From Catalinimonas niigatensis (GTDB lineage Bacteria > Bacteroidota > Bacteroidia > Cytophagales > Cyclobacteriaceae): DNA of 64,000 nt. Position 1 is the stretch's first letter, and the number at the start of each line of letters is the position of its first letter. Below are positions 17,134 through 26,040 of this stretch, one piece after another. Made by a program: the position numbers and the translations under genes. The notes under the pieces are model-generated. The model made no database searches, had not been told where the DNA came from, and saw nothing but the letters and a program-made list of their open reading frames with translations. The stretch lies in contig NZ_CP119422.1 in assembly GCF_030506285.1 (NCBI RefSeq), positions 620,001-684,000 on the forward strand, in the 5' to 3' direction.

Positions 17134-17402
17134 TGGAAATAAATGTATTCAGATAAATTAATTTTGTTGCCTCCTTGGTTAACAAGAACTGTCAGACATA
17201 CATACCCAATTTCTCAAATGAATGAGCAATGAGTTTCGCTCATCTATCCTTTTGACAATACTGGTCTCAAACACGGTCATTGCCATCTCTACCATTTACA
17301 CTAAGCTCGTAGCATTGAATCTTTTTTCTCTTAGGTATCAGCTAATCACATCTGTCTACTCTGGCATCTGTGGTTTCAATACTCCGATTCCATTGAGTAA
17401 AG

Positions 17403-17633
17403 TTATTTACTCTTCTCATTTTTTGTCCCTTTTAGTAAAGCGTAGATTGCCATAGAATGGCCGTGTCCCAAGTTATAATCCTCATTCAGCCATTTTATAA
17501 TTTCTCCCGCTTTCACTCCTGGATTCAGTTTTCCATTTTGAGTAAACCCTTTTTGTTCAGCAATTGCTTTGAAGTCATCAGGTCCTTTACCTGTCTTGGC
17601 CCTTATATTTTCAATGTATGCTTGAAATGACAT
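17403..17633 (-). CDS. DUF4287 domain protein
   Basis: The 76-residue protein matches the DUF4287 pattern: MSFQAYIENIRAKTGK at the N terminus, KPGVKAGEIIKWL-like PGVKAGEI in the middle, and GLGHGHAMAIYALLKG-like LGHGHSMAIYALLKG at the end. The function of the family is unknown; members often occur as small cytosolic proteins next to membrane or AHSA1-type genes. Its start overlaps the end of the DoxX-like gene by 23 bp, so the two are co-transcribed and probably translationally coupled. Confidence 0.85.
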   Translation of the reverse strand: MSFQAYIENIRAKTGKGPDDFKAIAEQKGFTQNGKLNPGVKAGEIIKWLNEDYNLGHGHSMAIYALLKGTKNEKSK

Positions 17634-18030
17634 AGCTAGGTTGGTTGCTCAGATCCTGTAATACTAAAAGCTTATGATAATAAATGTAGGATGTGATCAG
17701 AACAGCGAAAACGACCAGAGGAAAAAGTGTCTGTCCGCCAAAACCATCTATAACTCCATGACTGACAAAGGCAGAAATTATGGTAAAGCCAAAACCTGCA
17801 TAAGCCCATTCTTTGAATCGTCCTTTTACGAAGGGTAAAATCAAAGCCAAAGCACCTACTACTTTGAAAACTGTGAGCATCACTCTAAAATAATCGGGAT
17901 AACCCAAGTGCCTGATACCTTCTATAGCAATGTCAGTATGAGATGTAAATGCAGGCATAAAGCCTTCAAATAGAAATATGATTCCTGTGCTTATCCAGTA
18001 AATCATGGTCGTTTTTTTGTGTGTCTTCAT
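17611..18030 (-). CDS. DoxX-like membrane protein
   Basis: The 139-residue protein has four hydrophobic helices, at about residues 8-28, 48-66, 73-92 and 98-117. The DoxX-family motif GHLGYPDYFRVMLTVFKVVGALALI-like sequence is present (HLGYPDYF followed by VFKVVGALALILP). DoxX-like proteins are small inner-membrane proteins linked to redox or stress responses, without a firm general function. It is first in a two-gene unit with the DUF4287 gene. Confidence 0.85.
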   Translation of the reverse strand: MKTHKKTTMIYWISTGIIFLFEGFMPAFTSHTDIAIEGIRHLGYPDYFRVMLTVFKVVGALALILPFVKGRFKEWAYAGFGFTIISAFVSHGVIDGFGGQTLFPLVVFAVLITSYIYYHKLLVLQDLSNQPSYVISSIH

Positions 18031-18240
18031 CTCTTTTGAATGATTTGGTTTCTACAAAGTAAAGGCATTAACCAGACTTCTTAGAGGTGTCATTAAGACA
18101 TTTTAAAGGGGCATTTGCGGCAATGATTCTTCCGACTCTTATTAAAATAGTAGTTAGTGATGCTTTTTAAGTTTCAAAGACATTCGGATCATTAACGATT
18201 GGCCCCTCGTTTTAATAAAAAATCGGAATAAAGTTTTTAT

Positions 18241-19131
18241 TTATGCTTTCTTTTTCAATACAAAGAACATATACTTTCTTTCTTTTAAAAACTTCTGGGG
18301 ATCAACAACCGCAATCTCTTTTTCCATTTTTTTGATAACTGAGTTACGTTCCTCTTTGGTCAGATAATACAACCAGCTTTTTTTGTACCTCAGCTTTTCA
18401 AATGCCAGGTGTTGCAAGGGTAACAGGAAACGTTCTGCATACATATACACCAGTTTGATAGTGGGCAAAATATGCAGGGAAATGTCCTGCTCCATCACCA
18501 CCTCCCATTGATATTCTTTGAGCTTATTTCGGAAATCCTGTAATTGATGAGGCGACCTTCTTTTTCCCTCATTGTCCTGAAAGTAATCCACGACTATCCA
18601 TCTTCCATCAGGTAGTAATAGTCTTTCTACATTCTTGAACGCTTGTTCGAGCCTGATATATTGAAGGGACTCAGAATTTATGATAGTACCATATTTTTTA
18701 TCAGTATGAAAATCTTCAAACTTAGACTGGTGTACAGTAACCTTGGTATATTTAGAATTGATGTATTTCTTCTGGTCTACATTAGGCGTTAGTGCCTCCA
18801 CTTTGAAATTATGCTGAAGCAAAAGGCCTGAGAAACCTCCCATTCCACAACCTACATCCAGTACATACGCTTCCGGCTGCTTAATCTGGGCAATAATATT
18901 TTCTGAGTATCTGATTTGTGCCTCCTCAAACTGTTTGATTGATATCTCCTCAGGTGCAATCTGGCTATTATCAAAGTAGCCATAATGTAGCATATCATTT
19001 TTTAGAATCCGGGAGTAAAAAAAAAGCTCCAGATCATAAGCTGATTTATCGTATTTAGTATTTTTTCTGTGATAGGAATAGGCTTTGATCCAGCTTATTG
19101 GATTGAGTAGTTTTAACAGGGTGTTCTTCAT
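18241..19131 (-). CDS. Class I SAM-dependent methyltransferase
   Basis: The 296-residue protein has the SAM-binding motif I AYVLDVGCGMGGFS at residues 88-101, an acidic motif II region and the post-motif GRWIVVDYFQD near 180. The N terminus (about 1-75) is helical and specific to its subgroup, of the cyclopropane-synthase or UbiE-like type that acts on lipids or small molecules. The target is not determinable. It is monocistronic, with a 349-bp AT-rich spacer upstream on its own strand. Confidence 0.82.
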   Translation of the reverse strand: MKNTLLKLLNPISWIKAYSYHRKNTKYDKSAYDLELFFYSRILKNDMLHYGYFDNSQIAPEEISIKQFEEAQIRYSENIIAQIKQPEAYVLDVGCGMGGFSGLLLQHNFKVEALTPNVDQKKYINSKYTKVTVHQSKFEDFHTDKKYGTIINSESLQYIRLEQAFKNVERLLLPDGRWIVVDYFQDNEGKRRSPHQLQDFRNKLKEYQWEVVMEQDISLHILPTIKLVYMYAERFLLPLQHLAFEKLRYKKSWLYYLTKEERNSVIKKMEKEIAVVDPQKFLKERKYMFFVLKKKA

Positions 19132-19480
19132 TCTAGTCTTTAAATTTCGCCAAGTTCAGCATTTGTTTAGTCTCAACCCTATTATAAGGCTTGATTTTTT
19201 TTGGGATGATATAACCAAATATTAGGCCGTACCTCCAACAATTTACTTCTCGTAGTAAAGTAATATTAAATATGTTTAGTGATACAGTTGAGATGCATGG
19301 ACAAGTTCAATATTTTATCCATGGATCTATATTAAGGTTTGATGAATCTGAAATTAGATAAGGCAAATTAGCGACTAAAGCTTGGGAAAAATTGTTATAC
19401 TTTTCCACACAAGTGAAATTCAATTTCTATTTGCCGAGAAATTCCCAATGAGATTCATTTAAAAGTGAAGCATACATCCT
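19132..19480. other. Intergenic region with two short inverted repeats
   Basis: No coding frame is supported here. TTTACT (19242-19247) and AGTAAA (19254-19259) form one short inverted repeat, and CATGGA (19296-19301) and TCCATG (19318-19323) another. These are candidate operators at best. The region lies upstream of the methyltransferase and at the 3' end of argH. Confidence 0.4.
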
Positions 19481-20809
19481 TCAGGACAGTCCATCCAGTG
19501 CCTGATGAATTAAGCCAAAAGAAAACTGCTGCAACACATTTTGCATCTTTGCTTCAATCTGCGCATTACACAAATTTCCCAGACTGCCTTCATGGGTATG
19601 TTTTAGTGCTTTGGCAGGTTGGTAGCTGCCATCTGCAATCTGAGTCCCTATCTTTTTGTAAGCATCCCGGAATGGTGTTCCTCTTAATACTTCTTCATTG
19701 ACGGCCTCAACAGAAAACAAATACCTGTATTTATCATCTTCCATAATTTGTGTGTTCACCTGCACATGCTGTAGCATATATTCAGCGATACTCAGACAAT
19801 CTTTGAGGTCATCAAAGGCAGGCAAAAAGCTTTCTTTGACCAGTTGCAGATCACGATGATATCCGGAAGTGAGATTGGTGATGATAAGCGTGATCTCATT
19901 GGGCAAAGCCTGTAGTTTGTTGGCCTTGGCCCGCATCAACTCAAATACATCCGGGTTCTTTTTATGTGGCATGATAGAAGATCCGGTTGTAAGATGATCG
20001 GGCAAAGTGATGAAGCCAAAGTTCTGGCTCATATACAGACATACATCGGCAGCCATTTTTCCCAATGTAGCTGCCAGCGAAGCCAGCGCAAAGCTAACTG
20101 TTTTTTCTACTTTGCCTCTACCCATCTGCGCATAGACTACATTGTAACTCATGCTCTCAAAACCTAGTAGTTGGGTCGTCATACTGCGGTCTAAGGGGAA
20201 GGAACTTCCATAACCGGCAGCGGAGCCCAAAGGATTTTGATTGGCCACTTTGAAAGCCGCCTGCAATATCGTCAGGTCATCTACCAGGCTCTCTGCATAG
20301 GCGCCAAACCACAGTCCGAAAGAAGAAGGCATGGCCACCTGAGTATGGGTATAACCAGGCAACAGCACATCCTTATGCTTTTCTGAGAGCTGAATCAGGG
20401 TGTTAAACAGCTTTTCAACCAAGTGAACCAAGGTCTCAATTTCATGGCGGATGTACAAACGCAAATCCAGGAGCACTTGGTCATTGCGAGAGCGCCCGCT
20501 ATGCACTTTTTTGCCCACATCACCCAGCTTGCGGGTAAGCATAAGTTCGACCTGGGAATGTACATCTTCCAAGCCATCCTCTATTTCAAATTTTCCTTCT
20601 TCTATCTGCTGATAAATTTCTTTTAGACCTAGTAGTAACTGATCCAGTTCCTGCGCTTCCAGCAGTCCGATTTTATGCAGCATACGGCTATGAGCCATTG
20701 AACCCAGTACATCAAATGGTGCCAGCAAGACATCCAGTTCTCTGTCTTTGCCAATGGTAAATGTTTCTATGCGTTTGTCAATGGAAAAACCCTTATCCCA
20801 GATTTTCAA
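19481..20809 (-). CDS. argH: Argininosuccinate lyase
   Basis: The 442-residue enzyme catalyses the last step of arginine synthesis, splitting argininosuccinate into arginine and fumarate. The fumarase/aspartase-superfamily signature GSSIMPHKKNP lies at 276-286 (catalytic loop Ser), and the general-acid His is in PGYTHTQVAMP (H154). The N terminus starts from a TTG at 20809; no in-frame ATG lies nearby and the MKIWDKG start fits the family. It is the last gene of the operon, 51 bp after argE. Confidence 0.94.
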   Translation of the reverse strand: MKIWDKGFSIDKRIETFTIGKDRELDVLLAPFDVLGSMAHSRMLHKIGLLEAQELDQLLLGLKEIYQQIEEGKFEIEDGLEDVHSQVELMLTRKLGDVGKKVHSGRSRNDQVLLDLRLYIRHEIETLVHLVEKLFNTLIQLSEKHKDVLLPGYTHTQVAMPSSFGLWFGAYAESLVDDLTILQAAFKVANQNPLGSAAGYGSSFPLDRSMTTQLLGFESMSYNVVYAQMGRGKVEKTVSFALASLAATLGKMAADVCLYMSQNFGFITLPDHLTTGSSIMPHKKNPDVFELMRAKANKLQALPNEITLIITNLTSGYHRDLQLVKESFLPAFDDLKDCLSIAEYMLQHVQVNTQIMEDDKYRYLFSVEAVNEEVLRGTPFRDAYKKIGTQIADGSYQPAKALKHTHEGSLGNLCNAQIEAKMQNVLQQFSFGLIHQALDGLS

Positions 20810-20860
20810 TGTCCTAGTATTTAATGAATAGTGAAAAATGAAAAGTTTAGAAAATGTGTC

Positions 20861-21967
20861 TTATTTTCCTATAGAACTCTGCTCAATCTGAAGTCCTTGC
20901 AAGAGAGTCATATAGATATTGATTCCTTCTTTAATTTCTTCTGTCAAAATAAATTCATTGGCGGTATGTGAGCGTTCGGATAAACCCGGCCCTATTTTCA
21001 GGCTGGGAAAGCCACTCATCAGTGCCTGATCCGAAAGGGTGGGCGATCCGTAAGCACTCAATCCCAGTTGTTTTCCTTTCTGCACAATAGGATGGTCTAT
21101 CGGAATACCGGAAGCGTTGAGCCGGAAAGATCGTTGAGTCAAAATAGATTTCACCTCTTTCTGCAAAATTTCAAATACTTCCTGATTGCTGTACCTCTCG
21201 TGAGTGCGTACATCTACTACAAAGGTACAGGAATCCGGTATTACATTGTGCTGCGTACCTGCCTGAATTTGTGTCACCGAAATATGGATATCACCTAATG
21301 TCTCCGATTTCAAAGGAAAGTCAAAGTCCTTCAGTTTTTGAATATCTTCCAGCGCAATATAAATTGCGTTTACGCCTTCATTTCGTGCTGCATGTCCTGA
21401 TTTACCTTTGGCTTCACCATCTATCACCATTAGCCCTTTTTCAGCTACCGCCATTTGCATGCCGGTAGGTTCACCCACCAGGGCCAGATGTATATCTCCT
21501 AGCTCAGGCAGCAAAGCAGCAATGCCCTGCTTTCCGGAAATCTCTTCTTCCGCGCTGGCTGCAAAGATAAGATTGTAAGCACGGTTTTTATCTTCATTCA
21601 GAGCAAGGAAAATATGCAACAGACAAACTAATGCGCCTCCGGCATCGTTGCTGCCCAGTCCATAGAGCTTACCATCTTCAATATCCGGGGTATAAGGATC
21701 GCGGGTATAAGTAGCAGCAGGCTTTACCGTATCATGGTGCGAGTTGAGCAGAATAGTAGGACGATGAGGATCAAAATCAGTAGATTTCACCCAGACATTG
21801 TTCATCAGCTGATGTACCTTCAATCCTTTTTCTTTCAGATAGTTGGCAATGACCTCCGCTGTTTTATCTTCCTCCTTGCTGAAGGAAGGCGTAGCAATCA
21901 ACTGTTGGAGTAGAGCAATAGCTTGGGCAGTCAGTACATCTGTATCTCTATGACTTATCTCAGACAT
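20861..21967 (-). CDS. argE: M20-family deacylase of arginine synthesis (N-acyl-citrulline/ornithine deacylase)
   Basis: The 368-residue M20 metallopeptidase-fold enzyme has the dinuclear zinc ligands visible: SHHDTV (H77), GSNDAGGA (D108) and SAEEEISG (catalytic and metal Glu, 140-142). It removes the acyl group that protects the ornithine or citrulline intermediate. Because the transcarbamylase in this operon has the succinyl-specific Pro90, the likely substrate is N-succinyl-citrulline. Its start overlaps the end of argB by 13 bp, showing tight coupling. DapE-like activity is less likely, given the context. Confidence 0.88.
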   Translation of the reverse strand: MSEISHRDTDVLTAQAIALLQQLIATPSFSKEEDKTAEVIANYLKEKGLKVHQLMNNVWVKSTDFDPHRPTILLNSHHDTVKPAATYTRDPYTPDIEDGKLYGLGSNDAGGALVCLLHIFLALNEDKNRAYNLIFAASAEEEISGKQGIAALLPELGDIHLALVGEPTGMQMAVAEKGLMVIDGEAKGKSGHAARNEGVNAIYIALEDIQKLKDFDFPLKSETLGDIHISVTQIQAGTQHNVIPDSCTFVVDVRTHERYSNQEVFEILQKEVKSILTQRSFRLNASGIPIDHPIVQKGKQLGLSAYGSPTLSDQALMSGFPSLKIGPGLSERSHTANEFILTEEIKEGINIYMTLLQGLQIEQSSIGK

Positions 21968-22743
21968 AAGGTAGTACCTTCAAACTGTTTACTCCCTACA
22001 TGCTTCAAACCCTGGTAATGCATAATGCAGACTTTTTCTACACCGGCGTCCAGAGTTTTGAAAGCATTTTCCAGCTTGGGAATCATGCCTTCAGCCACTA
22101 CCCCTTCTGCTTTAAGTTTCATAAAATCATTTAAAGTAATACTTGATATTAAGCTGCTATTATCCTCAGGATCAAGCATTACCCCTTTTTTTTCAAAGCA
22201 ATAGTAGAGCTCTACTGTACTATGTTCTGCCAGTCCTTTAGCAATACTTCCGGCAATATGATCGGCATTGGTATTGAGGATCTGTCCCTGCCCATCGTGC
22301 GTAAGTGGAGCCATCACCGGAACAATCCCTTGCTCCAATAAGCTAATTATTCCTGGCGAATTCACTGCAACAATGTCACCTACCAAGCCATAATCTACCG
22401 GATTAGCAGGACGTTTATGGGCACGTATGGCATTCATATCTGCCCCGGTCAGGCCGATGGCATTGCATTGCTCAGCCTGTAATAAAGCTGTGATTTTTTT
22501 ATTGAGTCCTCCGTAGACCATGAGCACTATCTCCAACATGGCTTCGTCGGTAACCCTTCTGCCCTCCACCATTCTGGTAGGAATTCCCATCTTTTCGGCC
22601 ATTGTGGTAGCTGACCTTCCGCCACCATGCACCAGGATCTTGGGATGGGGCAGAGCAGCGAAATCTTTGAGAAAACTCCTGAGCAGTTCTGGCTGTTCAA
22701 TGACACTCCCTCCTATTTTGAATATTTTGATACTTTCTTCCAC
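21955..22743 (-). CDS. argB: N-acylglutamate kinase
   Basis: The 262-residue amino-acid kinase-fold enzyme phosphorylates N-acetyl- (or here probably N-succinyl-) glutamate. Motifs are KIGGSVI at the N terminus (phosphate-binding Lys), HGGGRSAT (substrate glycine loop) and the NTNADHIAGSIAKGL nucleotide region. The length is typical of the short bacterial, non-hexameric or arginine-insensitive type. Translation starts at GTG 22743, 10 bp after the transcarbamylase stop, and the 3' end overlaps argE. It lies inside the arg operon. Confidence 0.93.
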   Translation of the reverse strand: MEESIKIFKIGGSVIEQPELLRSFLKDFAALPHPKILVHGGGRSATTMAEKMGIPTRMVEGRRVTDEAMLEIVLMVYGGLNKKITALLQAEQCNAIGLTGADMNAIRAHKRPANPVDYGLVGDIVAVNSPGIISLLEQGIVPVMAPLTHDGQGQILNTNADHIAGSIAKGLAEHSTVELYYCFEKKGVMLDPEDNSSLISSITLNDFMKLKAEGVVAEGMIPKLENAFKTLDAGVEKVCIMHYQGLKHVGSKQFEGTTLCLR

Positions 22744-22753
22744 TTTAAGTGCG

Positions 22754-23698
22754 TTAAGACTGCAAAATCATTTTAATCACGGCCTGGGCAGCAACCACGC
22801 GGTTGGCGGCCTGCTGAATGACGATGGAGTTACTGCTGTCAATGACTTCATCGGCGACGATGACATTACGCCGTACCGGCAGGCAGTGCATAAATTTAGC
22901 CTGATTGGTCAGCTTCATTTTATCTGCCGTAATCGTCCATTGATCGCTCTTTTCCAGAATGGCACCATACTGTTTGTATGAAGACCAGTTTTTGGCATAA
23001 ATGAAGTCCGCTTCCTCAAAAGCTTTTCGCTGATCGTAAACCACTTTTACCCCCTCGGTAAATTGTTCATCCAACTCATATCCTTCGGGATGGGTAAGGG
23101 TGATGTCCTGACCTGATGCTACCATCCATTCCAGAAAGGAGTTGGCCACTGCCTGGGGCAAGGCTTTGGGATGTGGTGCCCAGCTCAGCACAATTTTAGG
23201 CTTCTCTATGGTTTTATGTTCTTCAATGGTAATCAAATCCGTAAGGGATTGCAGTGGATGCCGTACCGGCGATTCCAGGCTGATGACCGGCACGCCTGCA
23301 TACTTCTGAAACTGCCTGATCACCAACTCCGCATAGTCTTCCACCGGATTTTTTAGATGAGCAAAGGCGCGTATACCAATAATGCCATAATATTGCCCGA
23401 TCACTGCCGCCGCTTCTTTGACATGCTCCGGCTTATCTCCATTCATGATAGAGCCATCCTGAAACTCCAGGTTCCACCCTCCCTGGTTCATGTCAAAGAC
23501 TACCGTATCCAACCCCAGGTTCATCGCTGCTTTCTGTGTACTCAGCCGGGTCCTGAGGCTGGGGTTCAGGAAAATAAGACACATAGACTTGTTGGTAGCT
23601 AAATTCTTATCTCCATAAGGAGACTGCTTGACCTGAAAAGCTGTTTTGAGTAAGGCATCCAGATCAGCCACATCTTTGACAGAGGTGAAGTGCTTCAT
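22754..23698 (-). CDS. argF': N-succinyl-L-ornithine carbamoyltransferase (predicted)
   Basis: The 314-residue transcarbamylase has the carbamoyl-phosphate site NPSLRTR (45-51), HPLQSLTD and the C-terminal HCLPVRR loop. It lacks the SMG loop of ordinary OTCase and belongs to the acetyl/succinyl-ornithine subfamily. Residue 90 is Pro, in NGDKPEH. From memory of the structural work, Pro90 marks the Bacteroides fragilis succinyl-ornithine enzyme, while the Xanthomonas acetyl-ornithine enzyme has Glu92 there. The product would be N-succinyl-citrulline, deacylated by the linked argE product. It is the first gene of the operon, with a 253-bp divergent upstream region carrying palindromes. Confidence 0.88.
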   Translation of the reverse strand: MKHFTSVKDVADLDALLKTAFQVKQSPYGDKNLATNKSMCLIFLNPSLRTRLSTQKAAMNLGLDTVVFDMNQGGWNLEFQDGSIMNGDKPEHVKEAAAVIGQYYGIIGIRAFAHLKNPVEDYAELVIRQFQKYAGVPVISLESPVRHPLQSLTDLITIEEHKTIEKPKIVLSWAPHPKALPQAVANSFLEWMVASGQDITLTHPEGYELDEQFTEGVKVVYDQRKAFEEADFIYAKNWSSYKQYGAILEKSDQWTITADKMKLTNQAKFMHCLPVRRNVIVADEVIDSSNSIVIQQAANRVVAAQAVIKMILQS

Positions 23699-23825
23699 GT
23701 GTAGTACGGATAAAAAATAAAATCTTTAAGGAAGTGGAAAATAAGTGGTTTTTTTGCGAAAGTTCAAAAAGTCACTCATTTCTCTTAACAATTCACCCTA
23801 AACTACTTCAGTTAATACAATGACT

Positions 23826-23886
23826 CATCTCTTTGAGATGCCATAAAATAAAAAATATGATCCACCAGTTGATAAATAGAATCAAC
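23826..23886. promoter_or_regulatory. Two palindromes in the argF'/beta-lactamase-NamZ divergent region
   Basis: CATCTC-TTT-GAGATG lies at 23826-23840, and GTTGAT-N7-ATCAAC at 23868-23886. Both are exact dyads inside the 253-bp spacer between two divergent genes, the expected place for operators. There is no resemblance to the enterobacterial ARG box that I can defend; the regulators are unknown. Confidence 0.4.
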
Positions 23887-23951
23887 CGCTAGAAAGACGT
23901 CAAAGTAAATCTTATTTTTATCTTCTGGTACATCTTCTTTAAACATTATTC

Positions 23952-25904
23952 ATGAATACTTCCTGGCTTAAACATCTGTTCATTTTATCCTTAGCAATTA
24001 TTTTTGGTACTGCTTGTCAGGCGAATGATCAGGCTGAAACTGTCCATATACCTGAGCGTTTTAAAAAGCATTTTGATCAGTACAATGTAAAAGGGTCCTT
24101 TGCGCTATATGATTTGAAAAATAGCAAGATGCTCTTTTATGATGAAGAAAGAAGCCGGATTCAATATTCTCCCGCCTCTACTTTTAAGATATTCAACTCC
24201 CTGGTTGGACTGGAAACAGGTGTGATTCCCGATACCAGCTATGTCATTCCCTGGGATGGGGTGCAAAGAGGAAGCTACGCCCCCTGGCATAGAGAAAATA
24301 GTCTGAAATCTGCGTTTCAATATTCAGTAGTATGGTATTATCAGGAACTGGCAAGAAGAGTAGGCCAGGAAGAGATGCAAAGGTTGATCTCCCTGAATGA
24401 ATATGGTAATGAAAATATTCAAAATACAATTGATGCGTTTTGGCTTGGAGGTGAGGAAGGTCAGCTTAGAATCTCCCAGGTTGAACAAGTTGAATTTCTC
24501 AAAAAGCTATACCAGGAGGAGCTGAAATTTAGCAAACGCAGCCAGAAATTGGTTAAAGGAATTATGCTGACTGAAGAAAATGAAGCGTACAAATTATTTG
24601 CAAAAACCGGCTCAGGAGAACAAGACAGTCTGTGGTATGGCTGGTATGTGGGATGGATAGAGAAAGAAGACAACGTCTATATTTTTGCCACCAATTTTGA
24701 ATCTGATGATTCCGAAAATATATATACCGGAGGAAGAAAAGGGATCACACTATCAATTATGCAGGAGCTGGGTTATCTGGATAAATCACCAGCACAAAAT
24801 GAAATTCGTATCGGCGCAGCTCAGTTAGATACCTATTTACCCATTCTAGGGACAAAAAATATTGGCATGGTGGTCAACCAGACGACTACCGTGGACAAGA
24901 CTCATCTGGTAGATACTTTGCTGAGCCGAGGCGTAAACATCAAAGCGATCTATGCCCCCGAACATGGGTATCGCGGTACCACCGAAAGAGGAAAAACCGT
25001 GGAAAACCAAATGGATGAAGCTACCGGTATACCTATTCATTCCATTTACGGAAGCAAAAAGAAACCCTCTCCCGAAATCCTGAAAGGTATAGATCTGATG
25101 ATTTTTGACATGCAGGATGTAGGGGCACGTTTTTTTACCTACATCTCCACCATGCATTACATCATGGAAGCCTGTGCTGAAAATGACATCAAGCTACTCA
25201 TTCTGGACAGGCCCAATCCCCTCGCACATTATGTGGATGGGCCTATCCTTCAAGCCTCCTCCAGTTCCTTCATCGGTATGCATACGATCCCGATTGTACA
25301 TGGCATGACAATTGGCGAATACGCCCGAATGATCAATGGTGAAGGCTGGCTCAAGAATGGAGTACAATGTGAACTGGAAGTGATCAAAGTAGATAACTAT
25401 ACACATCAAACACATTATCAAATAGATATTCCCCCTTCACCCAATTTGCCGGATATGAAATCCATTTATCTCTATCCTACCGTCTGTTTGTTTGAAGGCA
25501 CCAAGGTAAGTGAAGGCAGAGGTACGATGAAACCTTTCCAGCAGTTTGGCACACCTGATTACACCCCTAAAACGCATTCCTTTGTCCCCAAGCCAATTCC
25601 TTCCATGAGTTCTGATCCCAAATTTGAAGGACAAAACTGTTACGGTTATGATTTGTCAGGCAAATCCATAGAAGAACTACAGGCGATCAGGGAAATCAAT
25701 CTCGCTTATCTGCTGGAATTTTATCAGAAAGAAAAAGACAAAGCAAACTTCTTTGAGAAATCATTTGACTTACTGGCCGGTTCCGATCAGTTGAGAAAGC
25801 AGATTATTGCGGGCAAAACAGATAAAGAAATCAGAGCCAGCTGGCAGCCCGGTCTGGATCTGTTTAAGGAGATACGTAAGCAGTACCTGCTCTACGAAGA
25901 GTAA
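23952..25904 (+). CDS. Class D beta-lactamase fused to NamZ-type (DUF1343) exo-N-acetylmuramidase
   Basis: The 650-residue envelope protein has a signal with a possible lipobox (GTAC, C22) and two complete domains in one frame. Residues about 35-280 form a class D serine beta-lactamase: PASTFK (S76, K79), SVV (S125), YGN (151-153), FWLGG (W164) and AKTG (K218). Residues about 287-650 form a DUF1343/GH171 domain: VVNQTTTVDKTHLVDTLL, YAPEHGYRG (E337), DMQDVGARFFTYISTM, LDRPNPL and LFEGTKVSEGRGT. NamZ removes terminal MurNAc from peptidoglycan fragments. In Bacillus subtilis a separate beta-lactamase-fold amidase (AmiE) and NamZ are neighbours in a murein-recovery cluster, so this fusion may serve cell-wall turnover rather than drug resistance. 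There is no sign of a frameshift at the joint. Confidence 0.9.
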   Translation: MNTSWLKHLFILSLAIIFGTACQANDQAETVHIPERFKKHFDQYNVKGSFALYDLKNSKMLFYDEERSRIQYSPASTFKIFNSLVGLETGVIPDTSYVIPWDGVQRGSYAPWHRENSLKSAFQYSVVWYYQELARRVGQEEMQRLISLNEYGNENIQNTIDAFWLGGEEGQLRISQVEQVEFLKKLYQEELKFSKRSQKLVKGIMLTEENEAYKLFAKTGSGEQDSLWYGWYVGWIEKEDNVYIFATNFESDDSENIYTGGRKGITLSIMQELGYLDKSPAQNEIRIGAAQLDTYLPILGTKNIGMVVNQTTTVDKTHLVDTLLSRGVNIKAIYAPEHGYRGTTERGKTVENQMDEATGIPIHSIYGSKKKPSPEILKGIDLMIFDMQDVGARFFTYISTMHYIMEACAENDIKLLILDRPNPLAHYVDGPILQASSSSFIGMHTIPIVHGMTIGEYARMINGEGWLKNGVQCELEVIKVDNYTHQTHYQIDIPPSPNLPDMKSIYLYPTVCLFEGTKVSEGRGTMKPFQQFGTPDYTPKTHSFVPKPIPSMSSDPKFEGQNCYGYDLSGKSIEELQAIREINLAYLLEFYQKEKDKANFFEKSFDLLAGSDQLRKQIIAGKTDKEIRASWQPGLDLFKEIRKQYLLYEE

Positions 25905-26040
25905 GATTCATTTGACAAGGATTCTATAGGGGATACATACGTCCTGCCAACATTGATTTGGTATTTGTATAAAGATGGTGCTAAATTCCCGGTACAATAC
26001 GGTCAGCTTAACTCATTCATCATTGCTCACTCCTTATAAA

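Noticed and set aside
17222-17455. A 77-codon plus-strand frame after the tandem small genes
   Set aside because: It overlaps the well-supported minus-strand DUF4287 gene, has no family match or promoter, and its composition does not look coding.
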